Shown: positions 15,612 through 24,594, counted from the first letter of the stretch. The stretch: 27,446 nt of DNA from JBOHWJ01 sp050736615 (GCA_050736615.1 JBOHWL010000103.1:1-27446); one strand, 5' to 3'. Program-made: numbers and translations. The notes: a model not told the origin generated them from the sequence alone.

Positions 15612-15898
15612 GCACACTCCGGTTCCAGGAAACCTTGATCCTGTATCATGCCTATCGGTAACCTGCGACACCCCACCCTCAGTCAGTCGGTCCAGTACAG
15701 TCATTCTCGATAATTTCGGTAACTCACTGAAAGTTGACAAGAGTACCGCGGCTCTGGGATGGTCCTTTCATGGCCGCCTCGGATCGGCGGGACCTGCCGC
15801 GAGTGATTTACGCGCGGCATTGCCGTAAATTATGATCTCAAGCGGCCGTTCGTTTTAAGTCGCTCGCCACCGAACAAGAACTACGGAGAGATGCGCCA
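15612..15898. promoter_or_regulatory. Upstream region of amidohydrolase 2, with inverted repeat
   Basis: No gene is seen. ATTTACG (15806-15812) and CGTAAAT (15824-15830) form a 7-bp inverted repeat about 70 bases before the start at 15899. It could be an operator for the catabolic genes downstream. The minus-strand tRNA promoter should also lie in this interval, but no -35/-10 pair stands out. Confidence 0.35.
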
Positions 15899-17284
15899 AT
15901 GCCCATTCAGAAATTCGCACCAATGACCAAGGATTTCCCAACGTTCGATTGTGACGCCCACGTGACCGAGCCGCCGTGGCTATGGGAACGCGCGCAGGAT
16001 TGGCTGACGCGCGATGAGTTGCAAGCGCTCAAGAGCAGTATCTGGTTTGAGGCTGAGAGCAAGCGGCTCATCGTCAACGGCTATGCCGATACCGGGCTTG
16101 GCTCGCAAAATATCGGGGGCAATGCGGGCATGGTCAACGTCCTTTCACTGGCCGGCCCCGGACTCAAGCACGATATCCAGCGCGCGCTCAATGTGCGCAA
16201 TCTTAAGCGCGACACCGCTCTCACCAAGGAACAGGCGGCCTATCTAGACCACAGGGGCTCCTACGAACCCAAGCCGCGCCTGCAAGACATGGACGTGCAG
16301 GGTATCGATCAGGTGATGATCATTCCCACCGACATCGATACCTACCCCTGGATTCAGAACGCGGTTGGCGCACGCGCGATGTGCAAAGCCTATAACGAGT
16401 GGGCTTACGAATACTGCCAGGAAAATCCGCAACGCCTCTACTTTGCCGCGCTGCTCCCGATGCAGGATCCTAAATTCGCGGAGCAGGAGGTCTACCGGGT
16501 GGCCGCGAAGGGCTGCCGCGTCGGCCTGATTCGGCCGATCGATGCGATGGGAAATTATCCGATCCAGCCCAAATACAGCCCGGTATGGCGCGCGATGGAA
16601 GAGACCGGCATGGTTTACGGGATGCATCCGTTTCCCGCCTTGGGCGTGCTCAAGCCGCCGGCCTACACAGAGCAATACTCTGGCGCGGAGCTGATTTCGC
16701 TCACCGCGACCTCGTCAGGCCTGCCTCATTCATTTCTGATTAACGTGCAGGATTTCCAGGCTGAAGCGTCCTTGTGGGTCGTGATGGTGCTGATGTCGGG
16801 CTTCTTTGAGCGCTATCCGAGACTGCGGGCGGCGGTGTTCGAAGCCTCGTCCACGTGGCTGAGTTTCATCCTGGATGAGTGCGACAAAGCCTACAGATTG
16901 TATCGCAACGAGCGCTGTCTGCCGCCGCTTAAGCAACTACCCAGCGAGACATTCTTCGAACATTGTGTGACCGGCTTCGAGGGTGACGAGGCGCCGCCTT
17001 CGCGCTTTCCCGAATTCTACGAAAACATCCTGGCCTGGTCTTCGGACGTTTACCATCATGACGGCGACGATGCTTGGCGCGCGATCGACACGATGCGTAA
17101 GTGCGAATTGCCCGAACCCTATCAGGCGAAGTTTCTCGGCGATAACGCGCGCAGCCTGTATAAGATCGATAAGCCACGCGAGTTTATCCGTGAGCGCGTG
17201 ACCGAAATCGAGCGGCCCGACTGGTGGCCCGACGAAAGCGAAGTCAAGCAGGCTCTCAAGCCCGAATCCGCTTTGCGCGGGTGA
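15899..17284 (+). CDS. Amidohydrolase-2 family protein (2)
   Basis: A 461-residue TIM-barrel protein of the amidohydrolase-2 family, longer than amidohydrolase 1. Metal-site residues are present: DxH in FDCDAH (D19, H21), H243 in VYGMHPFP, and D383 in WSSDVYHHD. E315 (AVFEAS) replaces the His seen in some relatives. GGAGAG lies just upstream of the ATG. The next amidohydrolase gene starts 46 bp downstream on the same strand, so the two are likely one transcript. Members of this family decarboxylate or hydrolyse aromatic and ring-cleavage acids; the substrate is not deducible here. Confidence 0.88.
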   Translation: MPIQKFAPMTKDFPTFDCDAHVTEPPWLWERAQDWLTRDELQALKSSIWFEAESKRLIVNGYADTGLGSQNIGGNAGMVNVLSLAGPGLKHDIQRALNVRNLKRDTALTKEQAAYLDHRGSYEPKPRLQDMDVQGIDQVMIIPTDIDTYPWIQNAVGARAMCKAYNEWAYEYCQENPQRLYFAALLPMQDPKFAEQEVYRVAAKGCRVGLIRPIDAMGNYPIQPKYSPVWRAMEETGMVYGMHPFPALGVLKPPAYTEQYSGAELISLTATSSGLPHSFLINVQDFQAEASLWVVMVLMSGFFERYPRLRAAVFEASSTWLSFILDECDKAYRLYRNERCLPPLKQLPSETFFEHCVTGFEGDEAPPSRFPEFYENILAWSSDVYHHDGDDAWRAIDTMRKCELPEPYQAKFLGDNARSLYKIDKPREFIRERVTEIERPDWWPDESEVKQALKPESALRG

Positions 17285-17330
17285 CGGCCAGTTTTGCGGA
17301 GCGGATGAGTCGAGTCGCGGAGAAGTAGTC

Positions 17331-18614
17331 ATGGCAAACAAACCATTCCCGGTGTTTGACACCGATTCCCATGTGCTCGAACCACCGGAGTTGTGGGGCA
17401 AATATCTCGACCCCGAGTACCGCACCCTGGGCAAACACGCCCTATGGCGTGAAGAGGGCAAACTCGGCTCCTATCTCAAAGTCAACGGCAGAATGTTCCG
17501 CGACACCGTCAACTCGAACATTCCACGCCATGCCATCTGGCATCCCGGCATGACCTGGGACAAGGTTGGCGAGCTTGATCCAACCGTCCGCCATAAAATG
17601 ACCGAGGGCGCCTCCGATCCGCAGGCCAGGCTCAAAGACATGGACGCGATGGGTGTGGACCAGGCGTTTCTCTATCCGACCTGGTTTGCGGAAGGTTTTC
17701 ACTTGGTCGAGGATCCGGACGTCGCGTACGCCCTCGCGCGCGCCTACAACGACTGGGTCGCGGATTTCTGCGAGGTGGCTCCGCGGCGTCTCTATGCGGC
17801 GGCGATGTTGCCGTTGCAGAGCATCGATTACACCGTCGAGGAGCTCCGTCGGGTCGCCCAGCGGCCATGTTTTCGCGGCGCGTTCATCCGTCCGATGTTC
17901 GTCGAAGGCCGTTATTTCACTCATCCTTATTACGAGCCGTTATGGGCCGAACTTGAGCAAACCGGGATCACCGCCGCGGTCCATCCGACCGCCGGTTTAT
18001 GGAATCCCGAATGGACCTCGCACGGACCGTTCATGGAAAAGGTGAAAAATCGGCTCAATCAGCATTTGATGATCCCCTCGGCCGGAGGCGGACCCTTCGC
18101 CGGCGGCGGCACCAGTCGCGGCTTTGCATTTTCAGCCTCACCCCCGCTGGGTCATCCAGTCGCGCCGATCCTGTCCTACTGGCTCGACAATCACATGTTC
18201 GTCGCCGCCACCTTGATAGCCTTCACCGTGATGCAGCGTTATCCGAAAATGAAGGTGGTGGTTGCGCACGGCAAAGCCTCATGGATGGAAGAAGTGCTGG
18301 AGAAGATGGAAGCCTCGACGCGCACCATCCCGCTGCTGCATCATTATCCGGTGCGCACGGACACCGAGGAAATGTGGGAAGAAGGCAACGTGATGCTCGG
18401 CTTTGATGCCGAGGAGCGGTTGATTCAGAAACTGCCGGATAATTTCGCCGAAAAGGTCGTTTGGGGTTCACGCTACCCGCATCAGGACACGACCAGCGCG
18501 TGGGACGCAATCGCGATGCTGAGCCGGGCGCATATTGCCGAATCCGCACTGTCGCGCATGCTGGGCAAAAACGGCGCGGAACAATTCGGGATCGAGTTGG
18601 GTACGATGCAATAG
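17331..18614 (+). CDS. Amidohydrolase-2 family protein (3), with Asp-to-Arg change
   Basis: A 427-residue paralogue of the preceding protein. DxH (D12, H14 in FDTDSHVLEP), H218 (AAVHPTAG) and H313 (VVAHG) are kept. The C-terminal motif reads WGSRYPHQD (378-386), with R381 where the family nearly always has Asp (GSDYPH). That Asp normally binds the metal or activates water, so the protein may be inactive, altered in chemistry, or metal-free. The frame is intact and GGAGAAG precedes the ATG, so it is not an obvious pseudogene. A glycine-rich insert (251-264) precedes SRGFAFSAS. It is co-oriented with the gene upstream (46-bp gap) and the nitroreductase downstream. Confidence 0.85.
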   Translation: MANKPFPVFDTDSHVLEPPELWGKYLDPEYRTLGKHALWREEGKLGSYLKVNGRMFRDTVNSNIPRHAIWHPGMTWDKVGELDPTVRHKMTEGASDPQARLKDMDAMGVDQAFLYPTWFAEGFHLVEDPDVAYALARAYNDWVADFCEVAPRRLYAAAMLPLQSIDYTVEELRRVAQRPCFRGAFIRPMFVEGRYFTHPYYEPLWAELEQTGITAAVHPTAGLWNPEWTSHGPFMEKVKNRLNQHLMIPSAGGGPFAGGGTSRGFAFSASPPLGHPVAPILSYWLDNHMFVAATLIAFTVMQRYPKMKVVVAHGKASWMEEVLEKMEASTRTIPLLHHYPVRTDTEEMWEEGNVMLGFDAEERLIQKLPDNFAEKVVWGSRYPHQDTTSAWDAIAMLSRAHIAESALSRMLGKNGAEQFGIELGTMQ

Positions 18615-18737
18615 CCTCCGCGTCTGGGTTCACATGCTCCGGGGCGTACGCAACGGTCGTCGCTATAGTTCGGAGTGATCGCCGCGCTTGACACCGCGTT
18701 GCCATGGCTTGCGCGGTCGTGTCGGTGAGGCCTCGCG

Positions 18738-19436
18738 ATGACGGACATTGCTGAAATCGGTTTGTTCGAAGCGTTATATTCGACGCGCGCGATGCGCCGC
18801 TTCCGCCCCGATGCGGTATCCGACGAGATTATCGAACGCATCCTTGACGCCGGTATCCGCGCCCCTTCGGGCGGCAACCGCCAAGAGTGGCGCTTCGTCG
18901 TAATCACTGATTCAATCCGGCGCGCCCAGATCGCCGCCATCTACGAAAAGGCGTCCAGGACCGTGATGGCCTTCTATGCGCAGCGCTCTCGCCCCGCTCA
19001 CATCAGCGAGGAGCAATACCGGCGCTTGATGGATGCAGGTGTCTATTTGCATCATCACATGGTCGAAGCGCCGGTTCTCCTTCTACTATGTGCACAAATA
19101 GAAGTACTTAAATGGCCCGACGCGGCCGATGCGCTCGGCAGAAGTGCGGTCCTGAATCAGATCGAGCGCACTCGCGCCGCCAGCATCTATCCCGCGATGC
19201 AAAATATTATCCTGGCGTGTCGCGGATTGGGCCTGGGCACACTGCCAACCACCAACCATCTGCTTTATGAGCAGGAAATCAAGGACGTTCTCGGGTTGCC
19301 ATCCGACGTTGACACGTATGCGCTGATGCCGATCGGGTATCCGCGCGGCAGGTTCGGCCCGTTGAGCCGCCGGCCGGTCCGCGAGGTAACGTTCCGCGAT
19401 CAGTGGGGGATGCCATGGAGGAAAACTACGGCATGA
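18738..19436 (+). CDS. Nitroreductase-family FMN oxidoreductase (1)
   Basis: A 232-residue flavoprotein of the nitroreductase fold. The FMN-phosphate motif STRAMRRF (15-22) and the APSGGNRQEW segment (42-51) are typical. SIYPAMQNIILACRGLGLGT and the final part with PIGYPRGRFGPLSRRPV also match the family. GTGAGG lies upstream of the ATG. Such enzymes reduce nitroaromatics, quinones or enones with NAD(P)H, or dehalogenate or dehydrogenate in specialised cases. Its place between an amidohydrolase and a CoA ligase suggests a catabolic reductase, but the substrate is unknown. Confidence 0.88.
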   Translation: MTDIAEIGLFEALYSTRAMRRFRPDAVSDEIIERILDAGIRAPSGGNRQEWRFVVITDSIRRAQIAAIYEKASRTVMAFYAQRSRPAHISEEQYRRLMDAGVYLHHHMVEAPVLLLLCAQIEVLKWPDAADALGRSAVLNQIERTRAASIYPAMQNIILACRGLGLGTLPTTNHLLYEQEIKDVLGLPSDVDTYALMPIGYPRGRFGPLSRRPVREVTFRDQWGMPWRKTTA

Positions 19437-19481
19437 CGGTGCGGCGCGCTTGATGCTGTCGCGCAGCGACCGGGTTTCGAG

Positions 19482-21068
19482 GTGAATCCAATCATGGCCG
19501 CTGAATTAGAGCGCAGGCCATATCTTCATATTCCAAGGCGGTTGAATATCGCGGAAGCCATCGTCGATCGCCATGTCGCCGCGGGGCGCGGCGATAAAAT
19601 CGCCGCATGGACCGGCGATCGCGGTTACAGCTACGCCGAATTGCGCGAACTCTCCAATCGTTTCGGCAATGTGCTGCGTGGCTTGGGTGTTCGCGCCGGC
19701 GACCGGGTGATGCTGCGGCTGGGCACGAATATTTATTCGATGGTCGCGATTCTCGGTGCGTTCAAGATTGGCGCCGTCGTGATCCCGAGCAATTTCCTGT
19801 TTCGTGATCATGAAGTCGCCAAGATTCTGCGCAACAGCGAGGCCTCGGTCGCCGTCACGACCGAAGAATTGGCGCCGCCGATTGCGGTGACGCGCGACCA
19901 GGCTCCATCCCTCAAGCACATCATCATCACCGATCAGAATGATGAATTGTCATGGCGGCGCTTGATGGAACGCGCTTCATCCGAACTGACGCTTGAGCCT
20001 ACCTCGGCGGATCAACTCGCCTTCATCATCTACACTTCCGGCACCACGGGCGAACCGAAGGGCGTCGAGCAGGCCCACCGATGGATTCTCGGGGCGGGCG
20101 ATCCGGTCAATCGCGTGATGGTGCGCCTTAGCCCCGATGATGTTTGCTATCAGCCGCAGGACTGGTCCTTTATTTACCCGCTCGGCTCGAGTTTCTTCTT
20201 TCCATTGCTGTTTGGCGCTTCGACCGTGATTCATGAAGGCCGCTTCGACCCGGAGGCGGCGCTGCACACAATCAAGCGCCGTGGCGTCACGGTCATGTGC
20301 GCGGTCCCGACCATTTATCGCATGATGGCGGCGATAACCGATGCAAACGCTCGCTCCGGCCTGCGCACTCTCAGGATGGGCGTGAGCGCGGGTGAGGCGC
20401 TGCCCGAAGACACCTTTAGAGATTGGCAAGAACGGCTCGGGGTCACGCTCCACGACGGCATCGGCCAAACCGAATGCCATATCTTCATCGGCAATCAGCT
20501 CGGCGCGCGGATCAAGCCGGGCTCGATGGGGAAGCCGCTTCCAGGATACGACGTAAGCGTGCTTGATGATTCGGGTGCGCCCTGCCCTGCTGGCCAGCCG
20601 GGTCATTTGGCCTTTCGCAATAATCATCCCGGACTGGCTCTCGGATATCGCAACGATCCCGAACGCTGGGCCGCCGTAAATCGCGACGGCTGGTATTACA
20701 CCAAGGATATCTGTCACGTCGATGACGAGGGCTATTACTGGTATCTGTCGCGCTCCGATGATCTGATCAAAAGCCGCGCTTATCTGATCTCACCCAAAGA
20801 AGTTGAATCCGTGCTGATGGAGCATCCCGCTGTGCTCGAAGCCGCCGTGGTCGGACTCGACGCCGCGGGCGGTGAGCATCGGGTTAAGGCGTTTCTCACG
20901 CTGAAGTCCGGCTATCAAGCGGACGATTCGCTGGCCGGCGAGATCAAGGCTTATGTGCGCAACGCGATCGCGCCGTATAAAGTGCCCCAGGAAATCGAGT
21001 TCATTGCCGAGTTGCCGAAGACTGCCAATGGCAAGATTTTGCGACGGGAATTAAGAGCTCGCGGCTGA
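19482..21068 (+). CDS. Acyl/aryl-CoA ligase (AMP-forming), benzoate-CoA-ligase-like
   Basis: A 528-residue adenylate-forming enzyme that activates a carboxylic acid to its CoA thioester. The P-loop is YTSGTTGEPKG (184-194). The A5 motif GIGQTECHIFIGN (326-338) resembles the GSTEMLHIF stretch of benzoate-CoA ligases. Hinge and AMP residues are D409 (YYTKD) and SRSDDLIK (423-430). ISPKEVESVLMEHPAVLEAAVVG follows, and the catalytic Lys is K518 (TANGKIL). The start is GTG 19482 with GAGG just upstream; ATG 19494 is possible. The boxBC genes lie convergently just downstream, so benzoate is a reasonable candidate substrate. The aryl pocket cannot be verified by eye, so a medium-chain acid is the main alternative. 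Confidence 0.88.
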   Translation: MNPIMAAELERRPYLHIPRRLNIAEAIVDRHVAAGRGDKIAAWTGDRGYSYAELRELSNRFGNVLRGLGVRAGDRVMLRLGTNIYSMVAILGAFKIGAVVIPSNFLFRDHEVAKILRNSEASVAVTTEELAPPIAVTRDQAPSLKHIIITDQNDELSWRRLMERASSELTLEPTSADQLAFIIYTSGTTGEPKGVEQAHRWILGAGDPVNRVMVRLSPDDVCYQPQDWSFIYPLGSSFFFPLLFGASTVIHEGRFDPEAALHTIKRRGVTVMCAVPTIYRMMAAITDANARSGLRTLRMGVSAGEALPEDTFRDWQERLGVTLHDGIGQTECHIFIGNQLGARIKPGSMGKPLPGYDVSVLDDSGAPCPAGQPGHLAFRNNHPGLALGYRNDPERWAAVNRDGWYYTKDICHVDDEGYYWYLSRSDDLIKSRAYLISPKEVESVLMEHPAVLEAAVVGLDAAGGEHRVKAFLTLKSGYQADDSLAGEIKAYVRNAIAPYKVPQEIEFIAELPKTANGKILRRELRARG

Positions 21069-21254
21069 CCATTCACGAGCGCGATCGGTGTGGAAGCGGA
21101 GCGTCCAAAACTGGTCGGCCAGCGCAGGCTTAGTCCGGCTTCGCCTGGTTTGCCAGGGACGTTCCCAAAGCCGTTTACTGGCGGGGGTTGCGATACGAGC
21201 ATTATAAACTTCGATAGCCGATGAATAATCAGTTCGTCGGGGCCATCTAAATTA

Positions 21255-21524
21255 ATGAGTATGAAGTTTTACGAAAAGCAGTTTGACTCCGACTGCGATC
21301 GCATTCTCTACGGCCGCGCGATGAAAGCTTTACTTGAACTGGGTGGACTTGAGCTGTGTAAGACGGAAATGGTCCCGCTCGAACCGCGAGAAGTTCACAT
21401 GAAGCTGATCTCATTGAACGACGAGGACTTGGGCCGCCTGACCCTCACCGCCGCCATCATCGACCGTGCCAATCCGCATGTCGCGGAGTTCTGGGTCCTG
21501 CACGAACTCGGTTTATTGCGTTAG
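21255..21524 (+). CDS. Hypothetical 89-residue protein
   Basis: I do not recognise this protein. It has no signal peptide or membrane segment, is acidic and leucine-rich (ALLELGGLELCKTEMVPLEP; LISLNDEDLGRLTLTAAI), and ends ...AEFWVLHELGLLR. Composition looks like a real folded protein, not a shadow frame. There is no strong ribosome binding site; MSMKFYEK has two possible ATG starts. It sits alone between the CoA ligase and the 3' end of boxB, on the ligase strand but 186 bp beyond it. A role linked to benzoyl-CoA metabolism is only positional. Confidence 0.6.
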   Translation: MSMKFYEKQFDSDCDRILYGRAMKALLELGGLELCKTEMVPLEPREVHMKLISLNDEDLGRLTLTAAIIDRANPHVAEFWVLHELGLLR

Positions 21525-21553
21525 GTCCCTTCTCCGGCGTCCGCGGCGGCCGT

Positions 21554-22948
21554 TCACTGGATGCGCACGTATTCGAAATCCAGCGACTGGCTATTGATAC
21601 CGCGCGCCGGCGGCGCGATCCATCCGGCGATTTTTCCCGGCTGGTACACCGGCTTTATCAATTCCGCGACGTATCCGCGGTCGTGCTCCGACGGCAGCCA
21701 TTGGTTGAGTCGCGCGGTGAATTCATCCGCGGGCACCAATTCGCCGCCAGGGTCGCAGGTAAGCTTCGCATATAGCCCAACTTTACGATTGAAGGAGATG
21801 GCCGGCAGATAGAGCCGCGCTGCCAGTTCGCGACGTTCCAGTTCGCGATTCCAGCGTTTGAGCCCGCGCTCGCAATCCTGAACGTAAGCGTCACGCAGCA
21901 CCGCGTTCATGGCGCGCCGCGCCGCTATCCTGATTTCCTCCCCGTCAGGCTTGCGCACCAGATAGTCGTCCTCGAGCGCGCGATGGTCGGCGTAGCCGCC
22001 ACCCGATTCGCGATAGCGTCCCTTGAGCCCGGTCGCGAAATAAGTCGCGGCGTTGCTTGAGTCCTCGCCGCCAAAAAGGTCAAGGCTCTCGCTGTACCAT
22101 TGATTGATGTATTTCTGCAGCAGGCTCAACTCGATTCCGCCCAGCGCATGAATATCGTCGCGTCCGGCCTCCCTCATCAAATCCGCGCTGCGCCGCACCA
22201 CCCGCTGGATGCCGCTCTCGCCCACGAACATATGAAAAGCCTCTTCCGTCAACATGAATCGCGTCGTCCGCGAGAGCGGATCGAAGCCGCTTTCAGCCAG
22301 CGATTCGAGCTGATATTTGCCGTCGCGATCGGCGAACATTGCGAAACAGAAAAGATCGAGCCAGTCGCGAATCGGCGCGTTGAAAGCGTTGAGCAGGCGC
22401 GGATGGTCCTGATGGCCGCTGCGGCGCGTTAGCAGCTCATCGGCTTCTTCCCGGCCGTCACGCCCGAAGAAACCGTGCAGCAGGTAGACCATCGCCCACA
22501 GATGACGCGCTTCCTCAACGTTTATCTGGAAAAGATTACGCAGGTCATAAAGTGACGGTGCGGTTTGTCCAAGATGGCGCTGCTGCTCGACCGACGCGGG
22601 TTCAGTATCGCCCTGAGTCACAATGATGCGGCGCAATTCCTTGCGAAACTCGCCTGGCACTTGCTGCCACGGTTCAAGTTCCGCATGGTCGCCGAAACCG
22701 ATTTTGCGTGGCTGCCGCGGCGCCAAAAATATTCCCCAGCGATACTCGGGCATGCGCACGTAGGCATAATTGGCCCAGCCTTCGGCTGAAGCGCTGATCG
22801 CCGTGCGCAGGTACACCCGCGAACTGTCAAAGCCGACGGGACCAACCTCGTCCCACCATCGGAGAAAGCGCGGATGCCACACGCCGAGCGCTCGCGCGAG
22901 TTGTGGATCGTGCTCCAAACCGACGTTGTTGGGAATTTCAGTGCTCAT
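21554..22948 (-). CDS. boxB: Benzoyl-CoA 2,3-epoxidase, oxygenase component BoxB
   Basis: A 464-residue diiron oxygenase that inserts one O2-derived oxygen into benzoyl-CoA to give the 2,3-epoxide. The diiron ligands are all present in the spacing known for BoxB: E116, E146 and H149 (EARH), D207, E236 and H239 (EEAFH). The N-terminal stretch SAEGWANYAYVRMPEYRWG and the C-terminal SFNRKVGLYA are typical, and length matches the family. I chose ATG 22948; it overlaps the boxC stop (ATGA), and a TTG at 22960 is less likely. BoxA, the FAD/Fe-S reductase that feeds it electrons, is not in the window and must be encoded elsewhere or replaced. The gene converges on the 89-residue orphan. Confidence 0.95.
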   Translation of the reverse strand: MSTEIPNNVGLEHDPQLARALGVWHPRFLRWWDEVGPVGFDSSRVYLRTAISASAEGWANYAYVRMPEYRWGIFLAPRQPRKIGFGDHAELEPWQQVPGEFRKELRRIIVTQGDTEPASVEQQRHLGQTAPSLYDLRNLFQINVEEARHLWAMVYLLHGFFGRDGREEADELLTRRSGHQDHPRLLNAFNAPIRDWLDLFCFAMFADRDGKYQLESLAESGFDPLSRTTRFMLTEEAFHMFVGESGIQRVVRRSADLMREAGRDDIHALGGIELSLLQKYINQWYSESLDLFGGEDSSNAATYFATGLKGRYRESGGGYADHRALEDDYLVRKPDGEEIRIAARRAMNAVLRDAYVQDCERGLKRWNRELERRELAARLYLPAISFNRKVGLYAKLTCDPGGELVPADEFTARLNQWLPSEHDRGYVAELIKPVYQPGKIAGWIAPPARGINSQSLDFEYVRIQ

Positions 22949-24594
22949 GTTCGTTTCCAATCGAATTGCGGAGTTTCCGGCCGGCCGTAAAGACGCAAGG
23001 CGCCGCGCTCGCCCACTGCGTTGGGACGTTGAAAAACCCAGTTCTGCCAGGCCGACAGCCGTCCAAAGATCTTGGTCTCCATGGTTTCCGGTCCGGCGAA
23101 GCGAAGGGTCGCCTCCATCGCGGTGAGGGCATCGGGAGAGAGCGATAACCGCTCATCGGTGGCAAGCCGGATTTCCTCGTCCCAGTCCAATTCGTCGGGC
23201 GCCGCCGTTACCAGGCCGGCCGCAAGCGCCGCGTCGGCATCGTATTTTTCATCACGTGCCAGACGACGCGCCTGCTCTGGATCGTACAGGAAGCGTGACG
23301 CCAGACGGCTCAGACCGTTGGACATCGGAAACGCACCCTGGTTGAGTGCGCCGGTGGCGACTCGCGCCGCGCCCCCAGTTTTCATGTAAACGCGGTCGGC
23401 GGCCAACGCCAGTTCGAGCATAAAGCCGCCGAAGCACGAGCTTTCATCCACTAAAGCAAAAAAACTCTTAGCCGTGAGATCGAGCCGTTTCAGCACGCGC
23501 CGAATCAGCAGCATTGTTTCTCTGATGAACCAGTCGCCGCGCCGCTCGTTTAATTGCCGATCCAACGCCAGTACTCGTTCAAGGTCGCCTGAGGATTTAA
23601 TTAGAACCAGGCCGATTTCCGGATAATTGAAGCGTAACCGCAAGAGCGCATCATCGAGTTCGCGAAAGAGCCGCAACGGATACCAATCCGCGCCCAGCGC
23701 CGACGGCGTGTCAGGCGGCATCTCCGTACGCACAGGACCCGCGATACGCAATTCTCCCAGCCGGCGAGCGTGGTCGAGCGTAAGCGTGAGGTAGCGATAG
23801 CGAATTTCGTTGTCGGATTCGGCTGGCGCGAGCGCATCCAGCGTGATGCCCACGCGCGCAGCACGCTCCGGCGAGACCAGCATTTCAACCCGTCGGGCAA
23901 CCCCGTCGGCAAAGCCGGACGGTGCGATTAGCAGATCAACCAGCCGCCATTGCAGCGCCCGTTGCCCGCGGACTCCTTCGGCCAGTGTGGCGAAAACATC
24001 GGCGATATCGCGGCGGACCTTGCGCTTATCAACCAGCCGGGTAAGTCCGCCAGTCCCGGGCAGCACGCCTAAATAAGGTATTTCGGGCAGGCTCACGGCC
24101 GAACGACGATCGTCAACCAAAATAATTTCGTCGCAGGCCAACGCCAGTTCATAGCCGCCGCCGCTGGTCACGCCGTTGAGCGCGGCCAGATAGCGCTGAC
24201 CGCTGTTGGCGCTCGCGTCCTCGATCAAGAGGCGCGTCTCGTTGGTATATTTGCAGAAGTTCACCTTGAAGGAATGGTTCGACGAGGCCAGCATGAAAAT
24301 GTTCGCGCCGGCGCAAAAGGTGCCTTCCAGTCCGCTGGTTAGCGTGACCACAGCGACGCCGGGATGTTCAAAGCGCAGGCGCGTGACCGCATCGGCCAGC
24401 TCGATATCAACCCCCAGGTCATAAGAATTCAGCTTGAGCTGATAGCCCGGGAACAACCCGCCGTTTTCATCGACGCGCAGGATAATGCGCGCGCGATCGG
24501 GCTCGGTTTCGAGCCGCAAATGACGATAGCGGGACGGATGAGTTTCGAAGCGAATCGGCTCTGTCACCTGACTATTATAGTCGAGACCATCCAT
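22945..24594 (-). CDS. boxC: Benzoyl-CoA-dihydrodiol lyase BoxC
   Basis: A 549-residue ring-cleaving enzyme with two crotonase-type halves. It hydrolyses 2,3-epoxybenzoyl-CoA to 3,4-dehydroadipyl-CoA semialdehyde and formate. Visible marks are THPSRYRHLRL (18-28), GYQLKLNSYDLGVDIEL (50-66), the oxyanion stretch GTFCAGANIFML (91-102) and NGVTSGGGYELALACDE (140-156). The near-terminal signature GRLSAWQNWVFQRPNAVGE is specific to BoxC. I chose ATG 24594; an upstream TTG at 24630 would add 12 unlikely residues. It is transcribed before boxB with a 4-nt overlap. The dispersed-repeat pair lies about 140 bp upstream of it. BoxD, the next enzyme, is not seen. Confidence 0.95.
   Translation of the reverse strand: MDGLDYNSQVTEPIRFETHPSRYRHLRLETEPDRARIILRVDENGGLFPGYQLKLNSYDLGVDIELADAVTRLRFEHPGVAVVTLTSGLEGTFCAGANIFMLASSNHSFKVNFCKYTNETRLLIEDASANSGQRYLAALNGVTSGGGYELALACDEIILVDDRRSAVSLPEIPYLGVLPGTGGLTRLVDKRKVRRDIADVFATLAEGVRGQRALQWRLVDLLIAPSGFADGVARRVEMLVSPERAARVGITLDALAPAESDNEIRYRYLTLTLDHARRLGELRIAGPVRTEMPPDTPSALGADWYPLRLFRELDDALLRLRFNYPEIGLVLIKSSGDLERVLALDRQLNERRGDWFIRETMLLIRRVLKRLDLTAKSFFALVDESSCFGGFMLELALAADRVYMKTGGAARVATGALNQGAFPMSNGLSRLASRFLYDPEQARRLARDEKYDADAALAAGLVTAAPDELDWDEEIRLATDERLSLSPDALTAMEATLRFAGPETMETKIFGRLSAWQNWVFQRPNAVGERGALRLYGRPETPQFDWKRT

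Noticed and set aside
15410..15740. Open frames on both strands with translations containing SRTYNPRIRSPMLCPVELRAR and VAQLDRASDFGSEGCRFDS
   Set aside because: These are classic false proteins produced by reading through a tRNA gene; the tRNA-Arg cloverleaf explains the sequence.
21179..21191. Sigma-54-like TGGC...TTGC element upstream of the 89-residue gene
   Set aside because: Only 8 bases separate GG and GC, while sigma-54 promoters need 10.
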